Of a stretch of 64,000 bases of DNA, positions 14,201 through 28,400 are shown piece by piece. The notes under the pieces are model-generated. The model saw only the letters and a list, made by a program, of their open reading frames with translations. It was not told where the DNA came from and searched no databases. The DNA comes from Anisakis pegreffii (Eukaryota > Nematoda > Chromadorea > Rhabditida > Anisakidae): contig JAPYMA010000989.1 of the NCBI GenBank assembly GCA_035041965.1, positions 22,441-86,440 on the forward strand, written 5' to 3'. Positions within the stretch are counted from its first letter, which is position 1. Every line of letters begins with the position of its first letter. The translations under genes and the position numbers were made by a program.

Positions 14201-16313
14201 GGCCTCTTGTTATTGAGAAGCTTTCTCGATTCATCAGTTTTTCGGTTTCTTTTCCATATCGAATTTTAGGAAATATACTTAAAGTGATTGAGAATTAATT
14301 TAATCCTGGTAATATTCATACAACCTATGAATATTTGACAGCATCGTTCAATAAACACAGAATCCGTGTTGATGACAACGTCTTGTTTCGTTCACTTGAA
14401 CGATACACTGACACTATACTTTGCCTTTACTACAATGCATTTGATGTTTCTATAGAAAATGAATTGACTCCCATTTCAATACCAGAGCAAAGCCATATTA
14501 AATAAGAATGTGGTTGAGTGTAAAATTAGCGCTTGATCTCTACGACCTGGCCAGTGATGCATTATTCTGATGTCCCACGAAACAGCCTCAGACTGAAACA
14601 TGGGAAATTTCGTTAACTTTGATTTACTCATGAAATTAGACAATTGAAATTTGAACAACGAGTTGACTTTTGTAATTTTAATGATTAAGTAGATCCTGAT
14701 AGGTTTAGGCCATTAAGTAGAAAGCCGATAGGATCTAGTTTATGTTTTCGACATTTCCATTGAATTCCTTCGATCTTGCGATTAAATATGGGTTACAGAG
14801 TTTGTCATGCTTGAAAGATCTCTTTGTACAACAGGTTTGATAAAGCAAGAACGTATCATAATCACTTTTTTCAATGAGCTTAATTGCTGTATGTGGTTGG
14901 ATTATCCGGTTGGCAGGTCAACTGAGGTGATGGTTGCTTGCATCTTTGAAGTCTCTCATCATTACTACTTCTCTGCTAATGCAATTCAATACTCAACGCA
15001 GTATTCGCAACTTTCTTACCGTACACAACGGCATAAATACTCGAGCAACTGCAAATATTCATTCGATGTTATACACAATTATTATGTGTTGATTCGAGGA
15101 ATATTTGTAATTGTTGAACGACAATTACACTTACTATATGCATTATGTGATCACGACTTACTATGCAATTAGAAGAAGACGATTTTTTGTTGTTGATGAT
15201 TTGAATGATTATTTTCGGTGGTTGTTATTTCACGATATCATTTCATCGATGCAGTGTTTCATGTTTTTTGTTCGCTGCGTATATCTATAACATTGTTGCT
15301 CTTATTGCTCACTCTCACACGTGTCACGATGAATGCGCATCATCAATCACTTTGAGACAATTACTGTATGTCTGTGATTGACAGGCAATGCGGCATTTTC
15401 AAACGAAATCTTCACCGATCACATGTAATCCATCATTCATTCCTGTCAACAAACACCCTTCTTCCCTTCTCTGACTGTCTGTAAATGCCGTCTCCTATGT
15501 CTTAACACAATCTTTTCACACTCCACTTGTATTATAACACTTATAGTTCTGCATCATTCCGCTCTCCAATACACATGAACTTGCAGTTTTTAGTTTGGTA
15601 TTCAAACCAAAGGTGGCTACAAATACTATTAGGTGATATTGCAGTTGTAGCATCAGATCCTAGTCATAACAACAGACGTAGTGGTTAATAACATTATTCT
15701 ATTTGCTAATAATGACAACAATCTGGTCTAATTTCAACAGAACGCGCATTCATCCGAAATGATGAGCTCAACTCTCAGAGAATTGATGGATTTGATGATA
15801 AATCTCTGTGACAATTTAAAATGCCATCAAAAACGACTGAAAACATTAATGAATGTTTCACAGAATTAGTTCAGTTTTTGTACGATTGTTTTATCAACTT
15901 TTAGATCCAGTTGCATGCACCAACTAATCAACTTATCTTCTGATAATAATCACATGCATCTGATATAAGATATTGATATGCTTACAAATGTTACAGCATG
16001 CGTTTTGTCACTTGAGTAGTTGATAATTCTGTGTCGTGTGTTTGATGGAAGCCTTTCATTTAAGCTCCAAACAATAAAACCAAGTGAGTTTTTGCAAATT
16101 TACAAAAAAGAAGTGCAGAAAAATGGTAGTGGTAGAGAATAAAGATGGATATTATTCCCTTCCCGAAACAAAACAGCTTTAGCGTGGTTTTAAGTGAGCC
16201 ATTAGTAAGGTGATTGATGTTATCCTTCTCTAGAAAATAGCTCAACTCCATAGATCATTAGGAATAAAAGAAGAAAGACGACACCCATCATTATAACACA
16301 ACAAATAAACGGA

Positions 16314-16358
16314 TTGATGAGATGAGATGAGCTGAGTTGAGTTATATGATATGATATA
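16314..16358. repeat. GATGA/GATAT simple repeat
   Basis: Short imperfect units (GATGA, GAGTT, GATAT) in a row, shading into ordinary AT-rich sequence. No gene context. Confidence 0.6.
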
Positions 16359-16512
16359 GATGAATGAGTGTATGAACCAGAGCAGCATCTATCTGCCACA
16401 TTTATCTTCCACACATACAAACAATTCATCATTGGTGATTGAGCAACGCATCTGTGAGTAGCATCAGTAGTCTTTGAACATGTACAAAGAGAATAACAGA
16501 GACGATGAATGC

Positions 16513-16542
16513 AATCGAATCGAATCGAACTGAATCGAATAA
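16513..16542. repeat. GAATC pentamer microsatellite
   Basis: About six imperfect GAATC units in tandem. They lie in a minus-strand open frame that I do not consider coding. Confidence 0.7.
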
Positions 16543-19500
16543 TCGTTAGTATTCTTGGTGCGAATAGCATTTCATAGAGGAGAAGAAACAACGCAATTCG
16601 AATGTCTCAATGAATAATTATGGTCGTTAACGAGAATGTTGAAATGTTGTTGTGCAATTTGGTGTGCGTATCGCGAATACATCTGAGATGAAGAATGGTT
16701 TAGTTATTTGGTTTTATTTATTTATTAATTTACTATTTTTATTTAACAAAAAATTTGTTGATTAAACAAAAGTGATCATTAAACAAATTTTTGTAAAAAG
16801 AGAATGTGACACAATTCATCGAATTCATCTTCTTCACTCAGTTTTTCCCTTTTTCTTCCTATCATCTTGTTTTTTAGCTTTCTGCTCATCTAAAAAGTCG
16901 AACAAACGTACTCAAATCGAAACGACCTTCTCAGAAGCAACCCTCAAAGAAGTTTCGAATCGAAAACTGAGGAATGAGCAAATCGTTTCGTATTTGATTG
17001 AATTTTGAGGGATATGGTATGCTACATGTCTTAAGAATGTAATGAAATTTTATGGCTATACGCGAAAAGAATGTGTATTTTTGATTTTGGAATTCGATGC
17101 CGTTATAAATATGCGGTTGGGGAATCGCCGAAGAATTATTAGCTGCTTTGATAGATGACTTCTTCCCTAAAGGCAGGCAACACATCTAAACGCATGAGCA
17201 AGAATTCTTTCGATTCTTGAGAAATTTTCGAGCAGATTTATCGAAATTTTCAAAAGTTCGTCGTTATTATCTCAAAGTGGCAATGGAATTACACGAATGC
17301 CGTTCGCTTTCAACACACAATCAAAAAAACGGTATCTGGTAGAGTTCACAAAATCATTTTAATGTTTTTTTGATAAAAATGATTTTTTGATACGTAACAG
17401 TCACTTGAATTGCATATCAGTTTTTGTGCTACTTTCACGAAATTCTTTTTATTTTTTATATTGCAGTTTACACACAACGAATGAAACGCTCAGTTCCAGT
17501 AATGTTGTTAATCAGTGACGTCCGAAATGTAAGGAACAAAAACGTGTGAAATTTGTTTTTTTTGAGAGAGGTTTTGAAACGTATGATTATTGAAAAAGAA
17601 AGATGTTCAACAGAAGGCAGAAGATACTCACACATATGCTTAATGAATAAGCATTTGTTAACACGTTTTGGATACTCATCACCGGTACGGATTCAATCTG
17701 AACGTCTGAATGTGCACACGTCATCAGCAACTATGCTACGGATGGTACTAAGTGAGAAGATGACACTTAAAACGATCATGTTTAGGCAAGCCATTAACTG
17801 AGTAAAAACAAGTGATTAATTTCCATATTTTAATCTTTTTGGATTTTATTGAATTTTAGTCAACGATTTTGTAAGTTTTCTAATTGTTTTTTAGAAAAAT
17901 TCGATGATTGCATTGTTGAAATTCTTTGACAATAATTTTCTTCTAGTGAAACAATTTGTTAAACAGTAAAATTATTCATATTATTTTCGTAATGATTTCC
18001 TAACTTTTCAAAGTGAAGTCATTTCGGAATCAATGCCCGATTTGTGTGAAATCAGCAAAGAAGGGCAAGTATTAATTTAGCACGTCAGTAATTTTTGTGG
18101 TGTAGCGTGCTGCGTGTGGATCATTTACCAGAAAAGTCTCTAATTCAATTGATCCTCTAGAAAGATTACTGAAGTCGATGATTGTTCTTGTGAATTGTTT
18201 GCTTCAAGTGTTCGTCCCTGAGAAGTAAAGTTGGAATTTACGGGCCAAAACATGTGACATGGATGGAAAGTTGGACGATGAGAAATTATTTGATATGATG
18301 TTAGGATGATGATGCTCGATTATGTTCGCATTCAGTAATTTGTCATGCCAATTCAAGTTTTCGTGATAATGCACCATTTTCAGAATGTTTCTGCTCATTT
18401 ATTGCATTAATTTCATTACTATAAGATGTGATTCAAAACGTAATTAATCCACCTGAAAGTGTATATTATTTTTTCGCATACAAATAGAAAGACATTCATC
18501 GTCAAATTTACGTTCTTGTTTACTCAGTGATAGCCCAATTGCATTTATCGTTTAGACAGCACATCTCATCAGACAACACCAAAATGCATCCAAATATCTC
18601 AATCCGATGCAACGAAGCATTTTGTTTTTTGATAGCTAAATGAACTATAAAGTTGCTAATAATACTATCGTATTGACAGGTTCATGAAATAATGAATGAT
18701 TGTTTAAACAAACAAATACTGCGTTCATGGTCATGAATTTTCGAGTAGTCGAAATCGTGTTGAGCGATTGTAGATAGTCAAAAGAGACTGAAACAAGGCA
18801 GAGAAGGGTGAGTAGAATTTGTAACGATCTAAGAATCTTTCAAAACAAAATGTGTTTGTTTGCGTTAATCAATTGTTGTGATAATAAATCTACAATCGTT
18901 CAATCACTAATGATCACCATCAACAAGACGCTTCGAAACATTTGTTCGTTTCTTTTTACACTTCAGCATTCGACAATCCCAGCTATCAATTATCCAATAA
19001 TCATTCGTTTTGATTAGTCATTCTAAATGAGCATTTATCAACTCAGTAAACAACAACGCTCTTTGCACTTCAATTATAATATCAGTTAAGCATTTCGGAT
19101 GAGCATACCGTGTTTTTATTTTATATTGCTTTTTAGGGATGTGCATTCTTGGATGAATCATGAATTTTAGATGGTTGCATTAACTGCAAGCTCGTTAACG
19201 GTTTCAAACAAATTCACAATGTTTCAGGTATTTTAACCTGACTTGAACAGCTGTTACAGTACATGATTTGATAGACTCAATTAATTACTCATCGATTTAG
19301 AATTCGAATTATCGATCCTAGTTTTTTTAAATTTTTGGTTTGACATAATTTTCTGCTGCCCAGGAGTAAAAAAATCCTCTTACCAACAAATTGTAATCCT
19401 CAAATAATATTCGGGAATCTGTTTATGAAGTGGTTAACTTGATACTCGTATTGAAGGTCAATATCAAAAAAGCAACGCAAGATAAATACATTCTTTACAG

Positions 19501-22379
19501 TAAATTTACGATACGGAGAGAACAATAAGTAAACATAAGCAGCGGGAAATGGAAGTTTTTCGAAGATATGTATTCTTTAATGACCGTTAATTTTAGACCA
19601 ATTCAGATTTGGTTGTTCGATGGAATTTTTATCACTTTAGTTTTGACAGCCTACGAACGGAGCGGAGCGCCCGTTGAAACAAGACGCGTTCATCATTGGA
19701 GTAACCTTCAATGAATTTTATCAGTAACCTTTCAATGAAAGGTTTTTATCACACTCGCATTCATTCTGCTTGAAGCATGTTTGAATTGCTACATTCTTCT
19801 GTTCTGAATAAAAACAACGATATTTAAAAATAAGGTTGCGTTTACGACAATTGACAATTTTGATGAACGACGTCAATGTGATGTGTAGACGTTCAATTTC
19901 GTTTAGATGCTAATTACCTTAAAAATACTTTCATTGGCTTATAGATATCTCTAATGCGGCATAAATGTTCGTCTAGTCATCCGGATGGATACATCTGATG
20001 AATTTTGGGAGTTGTGAAGTATTCTTGCTCCGGTCCACTAGGAGTGTTCTTGACAACGACTGTTTACAACAATATGTTTAAACTAATGCTAAATTTATGA
20101 TCCGGACTGTGTTGAATTGTTGATTAATTGCAAACCAATGAATGCCAACATAAGATATACTTGACTGAATTGTTGAGCGGAATATAGTATATGTTAAATT
20201 TGAGAGATTTACCAAAATTTCATGTGATTCTTTCACTAAATCCTTGACTGTTCACTGATAACGATAAGTTGACAGTAAATCTGACTTCCAAATAACCCCT
20301 TCAGTTTAATGTGATTTCTTAGCCGGAGAATAGAAGCACATTTCAGAAAAGTACTTGATTGGGGTGACTGAAGTGAAATGACGAGATAAACAATGGTTTA
20401 AAAAAAAAACAAAGAATGTGCTAAACAAGTGAAACTCGTAAAATGTTCAATTAAATTTTTGTTTGTTTCGATGACATAAAGATTTCCAGGTCTACTCCAT
20501 GTGCTACAATAATAATGCGATAAGCTTATTTGATAGTAATGATTGGAATTAACGGCGTTCAACTGCATAAAATTGGCAGAATATGCACGAAACGTCTGAA
20601 GTTGTCTTTTTTAACAATTCATTTTTTACGTTTCTTAAACACTCTCTACGTATTTAATTTCAGGAACTGCTTCAATCAGATTATTCAGTCATTATCAAGA
20701 TTTTGAATTGTTGGCAATGTTCGTTGTTTTCTTATCACATTCAGTAGGCTTTCTTTTGCCAGATTAGGCCAATGCGTCACGCATATCAATCATCAAATAA
20801 ACTTTTTGTGTGCTTTGTTTTCAACTGCAAAAAATGTTTCCTTTCATCAGTTAGTTATCTTATTTGCACGAAGTTCACTGCTCTCAATGGTATTCAATGC
20901 TATTACTTTAAAAGTTCATAATTCTTTTTGAGCGTGCCTACATGACAGCAATCCTCTTCAGATTTCAGACATTGTTTTGCAATGGGCGTTTTTGGTCTCG
21001 TTGCTTTCATTTCCATTGAAAGCTTACCAGTGAAATTAAATGCCGTTCTCATTTGGTTATTTTGGTATCTACAGTCGAAATCAACTGAACATTACCAACT
21101 TCAAATAATGCACTAAAATTTTATAAGTGATAGTGATGTTAAGAGTAAAGATGATAACAATAGTTATAATGACAAGAGAAGAAAATATTGTTGACAAATA
21201 AGCAGACGTGATGAGTGACAGCCTCATCTCATTAAGAATTGAATTGAATCTTGAGTGCGTTGCAATAGGTTCAAGCAATCAGAAGCTATATCGAAGAAAG
21301 AGAAGCAGTGAAAATTTATGAGCCGAAACGATACTGAGGTGAAAGGAGTGAGAAATTTATGAGATGTGATCAGGTTGATTTATGAGGCGAGAGTATGCAA
21401 TGATCTCTTGGGCATGTTTTATGTGATTGTACAGCAGGCATATCGCGTCCTCACGACACTACTATTATCAATGCACAATCATCCATCTGGAATGAATTCT
21501 TTAAACGAGTCACTCGAATATATCAAGAAATTATCGGCAGTACAAAGAAAGTATAATTCACAATCACATTCGCAAGTTGATTCGATTCGCATAAATTCTT
21601 GTTCTTCTAAGCAGTTTATTTCATAGATAACGCCTCTTCCGGATTATTTTCGGCAATTAAGGTTCATAAAAGTTTGAAGTTGAAAAGTGAGTTATGTTTC
21701 GCACAATAATGGCAACGAAATGAAGGCGCACATAAAGAATACTTCAAATTTTAAGAAGTTCTCCGTAAAACTGGAACAATGTACGGCCAAGAAATATCAC
21801 CGAAAAACGTTTCTGGCGCTCTTCTCTCGATCTGAAATCAACTTCACGGAATTTTCAATAAAATTAAAATGTAACAGTGGTTCCATTGCGTTTTATAATA
21901 GGGTCGCTATAATTTCTAGTTTATTGTAGTCATCACTGCCAATAATTCTGTCTTGATCATTTACTATAATTTACGAGTTTAACAGAATCGAAATCTGTTG
22001 CGGCCTTTGCATTGAAAAAGCTATCTCATTAAGAGATCCTGGAACTGCTCTCACTCAGAACTAGGTAGAATGAATAATGAACTTTTAAATGATAGACAGT
22101 TGACGACTTTTTTATGGCTGTATAAGATGCATGAAAATTCAAAAAATATCAATCAACAACATATCTATGTATCAATCGAACGAGAATTAGATATGAAACG
22201 ATAATGGCATACATTGTGTTTGATGTGTTTCAAATGCCTCTCTTTCATGAACGCATGTGCATTTGGGTGTTTTGATGTTGTATGACGAACGACAGGAAAA
22301 GATGGTTAAGTAAATTAAAGTGATTTTTATGATGGATTGAATCGATGGAAATGTGTTGAGAGGTGATAAATCAGCGTTT

Positions 22380-22540
22380 GATTCGCATAATTCATTGTCG
22401 ATGTCAATTCTTTCTGAGCCGAGCCGTTTCGTTCAACCAAAGCCCATTACTCAGCACGTCGTCGGTTGGCCATCGACGCACTTCATCTCTTAACTGCACC
22501 ACTTTGTCTCTTTGGTTGCTCCTCGAATGAGCACAGTCAT
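22380..22540. other. isolated CpG-richer block
   Basis: A GC- and CG-richer island inside the AT-rich gene-poor region, with no coding match. The next open frame downstream (22782-23003, +) codes a 73-residue peptide with one hydrophobic stretch, which is too little to call a gene. It could be a distal regulatory element or the promoter of an unseen transcript. Confidence 0.25.
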
Positions 22541-23117
22541 CATTTAACCTACATGCAAACTGATCGTCTTTTAATACCTAGCAATTCATAAACGGTTGGT
22601 TCTGTACAACAATTTATAACATGCATCAAAACACACTCATCCATCCGTTACCTCCGCAAAAGCACTAATGTCTATACCTCATTAGTATGAAACCCTATGC
22701 TCGCGTTGAATACCGTTCATCCAACTGGCTATTCACACTTGCTTTGATTGAACCAAATCAGCTATTAGGACGAAAGGCAGCATGAGATTTGTTAAGACAC
22801 GAAATTATCATCAGCATCTATACAATTATGGTATTTATGAAGTGATCATTTTCATTGTTTACCTAATTTTGATGCTCAATTTAACGTTCTTTGACCGTGT
22901 GGTGGGCACTCTATGCGAAAATCATACTTCTTTCAAATTTTCTTCATTGTTTCAAATTATCTTAATTTTGTGCCTGAAGAAAGGCGAAGTGGCTAGAGGG
23001 TAGACCTTATGCATTGTGAGAATTACAAAGTTTGAGTTTGAGTAAAGCATTCATTCGCTAATGTCTTCGATGAAAATACCTCATGAGTAAGTCCGGGGTG
23101 AAGGATGTGTTAAAGTA

Positions 23118-23153
23118 TAGGCCCAAGCCTGACCTTAAGCTTAAGTTTGACTT
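23118..23153. repeat. degenerate TAGGCT-like hexamer tract
   Basis: Six successive hexamers can be read: TAGGCC, CAAGCC, TGACCT, TAAGCT, TAAGTT, TGACTT. The period is six with a loose YARGYT pattern. The nematode telomere unit TTAGGC is a rotation of TAGGCT, so this may be a decayed interstitial telomere-like repeat. The divergence is high and the match could be fortuitous. Confidence 0.4.
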
Positions 23154-23815
23154 TCACTGATGCGTAAAATATGCTTGTCTGTATCATAGATTCTTTGAGG
23201 CTATGATGCTCTGAAGTGGCATATGTTTCGCTAAAAGCTACTGTACGTGCTTTTATCACTGATCCATAGACTACTCAACTTTTAGGCCAACATTTTAAGG
23301 ACATAATTTAAGAATGAAGAAATGTCTCTATAAAAGAAGAATGCATTCAGCAAGTTATTGCATCAAAATTTCAAAACCACTCGAGAATCACCTTTCACCT
23401 TCTCGCATTCATCGTCAATTTTTAGTGCCGCAAAAGAGGCAGCATGATTACTGTCGACAACATGAACCATGTGACAGCAAATATTCAGTCCATATATAAA
23501 TCCATCATTTATGTCCATTCTAGAATTCAGCATTTCGCTATTTCTTTTCCGATTATCAATACATTGTGACCTTACTCTCTTTCGTGTTTATATCAGATAT
23601 AATTGAATTGAAGTGATAAGTAATGATAGACGTTTTAAAAATATGAAATGTTGTTTATTTAGTTTACGTAAATAAAACAAGTTTCACACAATTTCATCAA
23701 CAAATTCGGACTGCTTCCTCTTGCCCAAATTTGTTCTTCAAGATGGTTTATTGAATCCTAAATGAAGCGATCAATCAATCATTTCATCAGTTCATTATTC
23801 GATCCACCCAATTCA

Positions 23816-23860
23816 GCAATCAATCAGTCAATTAATCAATCAATCAATCAATCAACTCAT
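23816..23860. repeat. AATC tetranucleotide microsatellite
   Basis: Tandem TCAA/AATC units with a few substitutions, within a longer stretch rich in ATTCATTC-type words. Confidence 0.8.
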
Positions 23861-25412
23861 TCATAAATTACATATTTAAAAAACCAACAAACATTGTTTT
23901 CTTCCCCTCGCGAAACCAGCACTGGCGTTCATACATGGCACGTTCATCAAAACGATAAGATCATATTCTTTCGGTTCCCAAAAAAATAAAATTTTTGGAA
24001 TTTCATTCACTTCCAAGTGACATTTGGACGATTTTCAAACAAAATATTGTCGTCGTAAATCGTTTATTTGTCAACAGTAATAACAATAACAAGAGCAACA
24101 GAAAAACAGTCATCAACCCTTCCTTCTTTGAATGCAGAAGTAATATCGGTAAACAAGTTTAGCGAACGTTGAACGGAACAAACGAGCAAGGATTTTCATA
24201 AACGTTAAGTGCGTTTGAGTGATGAGTGTTCGTTTGAATGAATTCAATAAATAAATCCATTAATCAATCAATTTTCATCATTATTCATCCTATTTGTTCA
24301 TTAATCGATTTCATTTATCAATCACTCATTCATATCATATCACATACCATCTATCTATCCTTCTCTTTCATTTTACTTTAAAACACACAGTTTTTTCAGT
24401 GATTTTCATTCGCAACTTTTTGTAGCCGTTTCATAGCGATACACTAAGCTGTTTGATTGGTACGATTGTCAATCTATCAAAATCAATTTCGTAAAACATC
24501 AATCTGATTAAAACGAAACGAAAACTTGTTGTTATCGGTGATGTGTAAATGTGTATGACACTCATTCATCACAAAATCTAATATTATTATCATCGTCATT
24601 TCTCTTAAGAAGACCACTGAAGACCGTTCATGAAACCGGATAGTAAATTAGATTAGATTGTTATGACGAATAGATTTTTTTCCATCACTTAATCGCATCA
24701 TACTTTTTGATGAACGAACATTCAGCAAAAATATACACAACTTTATTGACTAATTTTGTGACGAACATTGGCGTTGATGAATTCGATTGCAATTAGCAGT
24801 AGTAGCAATGATATCAATTCACTTACACATTGCGATTGTTTCTTTCTGCTCAGTAATTATAGAACATAATGCAATTGTTGTGGATGCTTCAACAATTCTT
24901 TCGTAATCGGCATTATCTGAACGCATCACTCGTTGATAAATGCCCACAATTTCAAGGTTTTATGGAAGAGCGAAAAAGATGACAAATGATTGTGCGTCTA
25001 TATCTATTCGTATATATCTTATCATCGCAATCAACACACCAAAACTCTTCGAGTGTCAAACGAAACATCATAGGCATTTGTGCACATCCATCAAATAGTG
25101 ATGCTGCTTGCTTCACCAAATTTGCAAATCAATTCAACGCATAATGCATAATCCATGCATAATCATCCGTCTAATGTAACTGATCAACAACTTATTAACA
25201 TCTATTTCCAACATAATAACTCATCTCTTGTGCTAAAAGTTTGTTGACGTCTCCGAAAAATAATTATTCACGTTTGTTGCCAATCATTCTCATGAATTGT
25301 AAATTTGGATCTAAGCAAGAAAAGTTCTAAATGAATGTAAAGCTTCGGGGAGCGAGATCTGACATGTAAGAAGTTGGGTGAGTACTGAGCAATTGATCCC
25401 TCTTCCACGGCA

Positions 25413-25430
25413 CTTAACCTTAACCTTAAG
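25413..25430. repeat. short CTTAAC hexamer triplet
   Basis: Three hexamers, CTTAAC, CTTAAC and CTTAAG. Short, and of the same loose family as the tracts near 23.1 and 55.0 kb. Confidence 0.35.
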
Positions 25431-28400
25431 ATCCCACTTCTGTGATTAATGGATCATTGCACTAGATGAAATTCATGAATGATTTTGAACTGCATTTTAT
25501 ATCGCTAAATGTATGGAAAGAAGGACGCTAAGGAGTGAAGAATGTAAAGATATTTGCAATACCTTGTCGAATCCTGCAGATGAAGAAGTATACACTTGTA
25601 ATGAGCTGTTGAAATCGCTGTTGATTGAATGAATGAATAAATAAAACCATCTCGTTCACTTTACTTTAATTGAATTGTATCATAATAATGCATCTAAACT
25701 CCATTTTTCCAGACATTTACATGCTTTTATTATCATAGCAAAAACTTGCTTTGATGTTCAGTTTATAATTGAAGACAGCTGACTTTTGCTCTGGAATGAA
25801 AATAAAGACAAAATTTGCAACACAGTTGTCTTTGAGGCTTCCAGATAAAGGATTTTGTTCTGAATGCATATCGTATGATCTCGATTATGGACTCTTTGAG
25901 TTGATAACTTTCTAAACGCTTTTACACGAAAGTAAATTATAGGTGCGCTTCTTGACATAGTGGAAAGCCGGTAGAGCTGAATGAGAAAATGCCTTGAAGC
26001 TACAAAGTCAATGCATTTTTGTGATATTCTTCTTTGATTACGTTGAGGTGATGAGCTCGTATTAAGCGCGGTGTTTATTTTAGAAGATGATGAGCGTAGC
26101 ATGGCATAAAACATTCGAGCTTCTCCAAGACGATCATATACTGAAAAGGAGGGAACCGTGTTTTGATTTAAACTGTGCATAAGTACGTGTAAAAGTGTCG
26201 CCAAAGACCAGAATTTCGATTTCAATTGCCAAGACTGAGCAATGGTCATGTTTAAAATGTTTCACGAATTTATTCAGAGTTGATGATTGATAATAGAAAT
26301 TCTTCATAAACGGTCGAACGCAACTCAATGTTTTCGTTCCGAATCGTGTTCACTGATTAGGTGTTAACAACAATTCAGTACTCGAAAAAAAAAATCAATC
26401 GGTTATGGTCAGATTCACATATAGAGTAAACTTTTTTGTTGTATTACAATGAAGTATTTTTTGCCATTGGTTCGCATTATAAAACAGTGTTTGTGCGTAT
26501 ATGAAAAGAAATCACTGAAACGAAGCAACGTTTGTATCGTTTAAAGATGCTAAATGAGTGATAATAAAAGTGATTTATAGAAATGAATTAACTCTGCGAA
26601 TGAATTGACCCATTCAGCAACACGTCCTACTTTAATAAAATACCCAATCAACCTGTTGCGTTACTTAATGTCAGCTTATGTTAGTGTACTACTCAAACAC
26701 AATAAAACGATCAGTCGAATTCCTACAGTTTTTAACTTTCTGATAGATAAAAATAACTCTCACGTTTGATATAGCTGATCGCCACTTTTATGACTAACTG
26801 ATTTCTAGGTAATTTTTCTTCGTCGAACCATTCCAAGCCTTTCGATTGAATCTTTCATTCGATCTCGACCGGCCATCTTACATTTGAATTCAATGGCCAT
26901 ACGAGTCCTCAGTGAGGTCTAGCACTTTTAAAACCCCTCAAAAAAGTTATTTCAGGAGTGAGTATAGTAATTTGGAAGGGCGAGTTTAAACAATGGAGTA
27001 ATATTACGGTCTGATCACTATCTAAAACTGAGCGATATTAGCCAGACGAGTGCTTTGCAAAGATACTTTGATTGTTGTTATGAATGTTGGAATGGAATCG
27101 TTCGTTATGAATGTTCAACTCAAAATGAATGATTACTTCCTTACGAGTATTGTTTATGGCGAAGATGTTTGATGAAGTGCGCTGCTGCAAAGTCGATTAG
27201 AACAGCTCAGCTCATTCGTTTCATTCGACCAATATGGTCATTAATTTTATCGCACATTTATATATCATACATTTTGTTTGTGCTCTCCTTTATCATCCTT
27301 TATCAACACTTTTAATCGACAGTCATTAATCAACTACTTAATTTCATCGCATAACTTCGTGCAATTATTTTTCCATCGTTCATTCTTTCTTGTTCATCAA
27401 TATCAAATTCATATATCCATCATCAAATAAAATTTTTTCATTTGCAAAAAAACTTTTTTTTGATGAGACTGGAATACGATTCATCAAAAACGTTGCACTC
27501 CGAATACGGTTGATACAACATCATTCAGTTACAGTTTTGAAAATATTATTGTGTGCGCACATTCATGAAGAGTGCATACGCATATGAGATCTGTACAAGG
27601 AACATTTTTAAAATTTTTTGATTGATGTTTGTTCTTGTGCAGTGCAATGGTCGTATATGGGATTATCGACATTACTTTCTTATGATAAATATTGACTTAT
27701 CTACAGCACGCAAATAAACTAATTTTTGTTATAATGAAGTGATGGTCAAATAGTTGCTTAATGAAAAGAATGTGTGTGTAAACGTTTCATCTCTTGTCAG
27801 TGCACTCGAAAGATGCGAAATACGTTCAAGTGGATGATGAGCAGCAATGAAAATGAATCGAGTCATTGAGCTGGGTACTTGAACGACAATAGAAGACGAC
27901 CACTTCTTCTTAGTGGAAGTGTTTGATGATTGCTAGTACAAATATTGTTTATTGATACCGCTAGCAGAAGTTGTTGCACAAACCAAATCAACTCGCAGTG
28001 AAAAGTATAATGGAGTTAACAATGACTCCTTTTGTTGTTGCTATTAATGTGGTGATTAATAGGAAACAAGGTTAAGTTGATGATGATTAATGAGAGCGAC
28101 CGATTCCGCTGGAAAGCTTTTCAATTCACTGCAACCCTTCTTCTCCGTTTTGGCCGATCAACGATCTCATAAGCTTCGACATAAAACTATGAACGATGAG
28201 AAAGATGAATTCAGTTGATTTACAAATCAATTAATGAACATCTAAACGAAGTCTGTCTACTTTCCATACACTCATAAACATTTCAGTTTTGCAATAAGAG
28301 GAAGAAATCAAAAACATGCTTCTCTTGCAGTGCAAACGATAATGAATTTGCTTTATTTACAACGCAACAATGAAGATTTTGAAAACTCTCCGTTCAATTG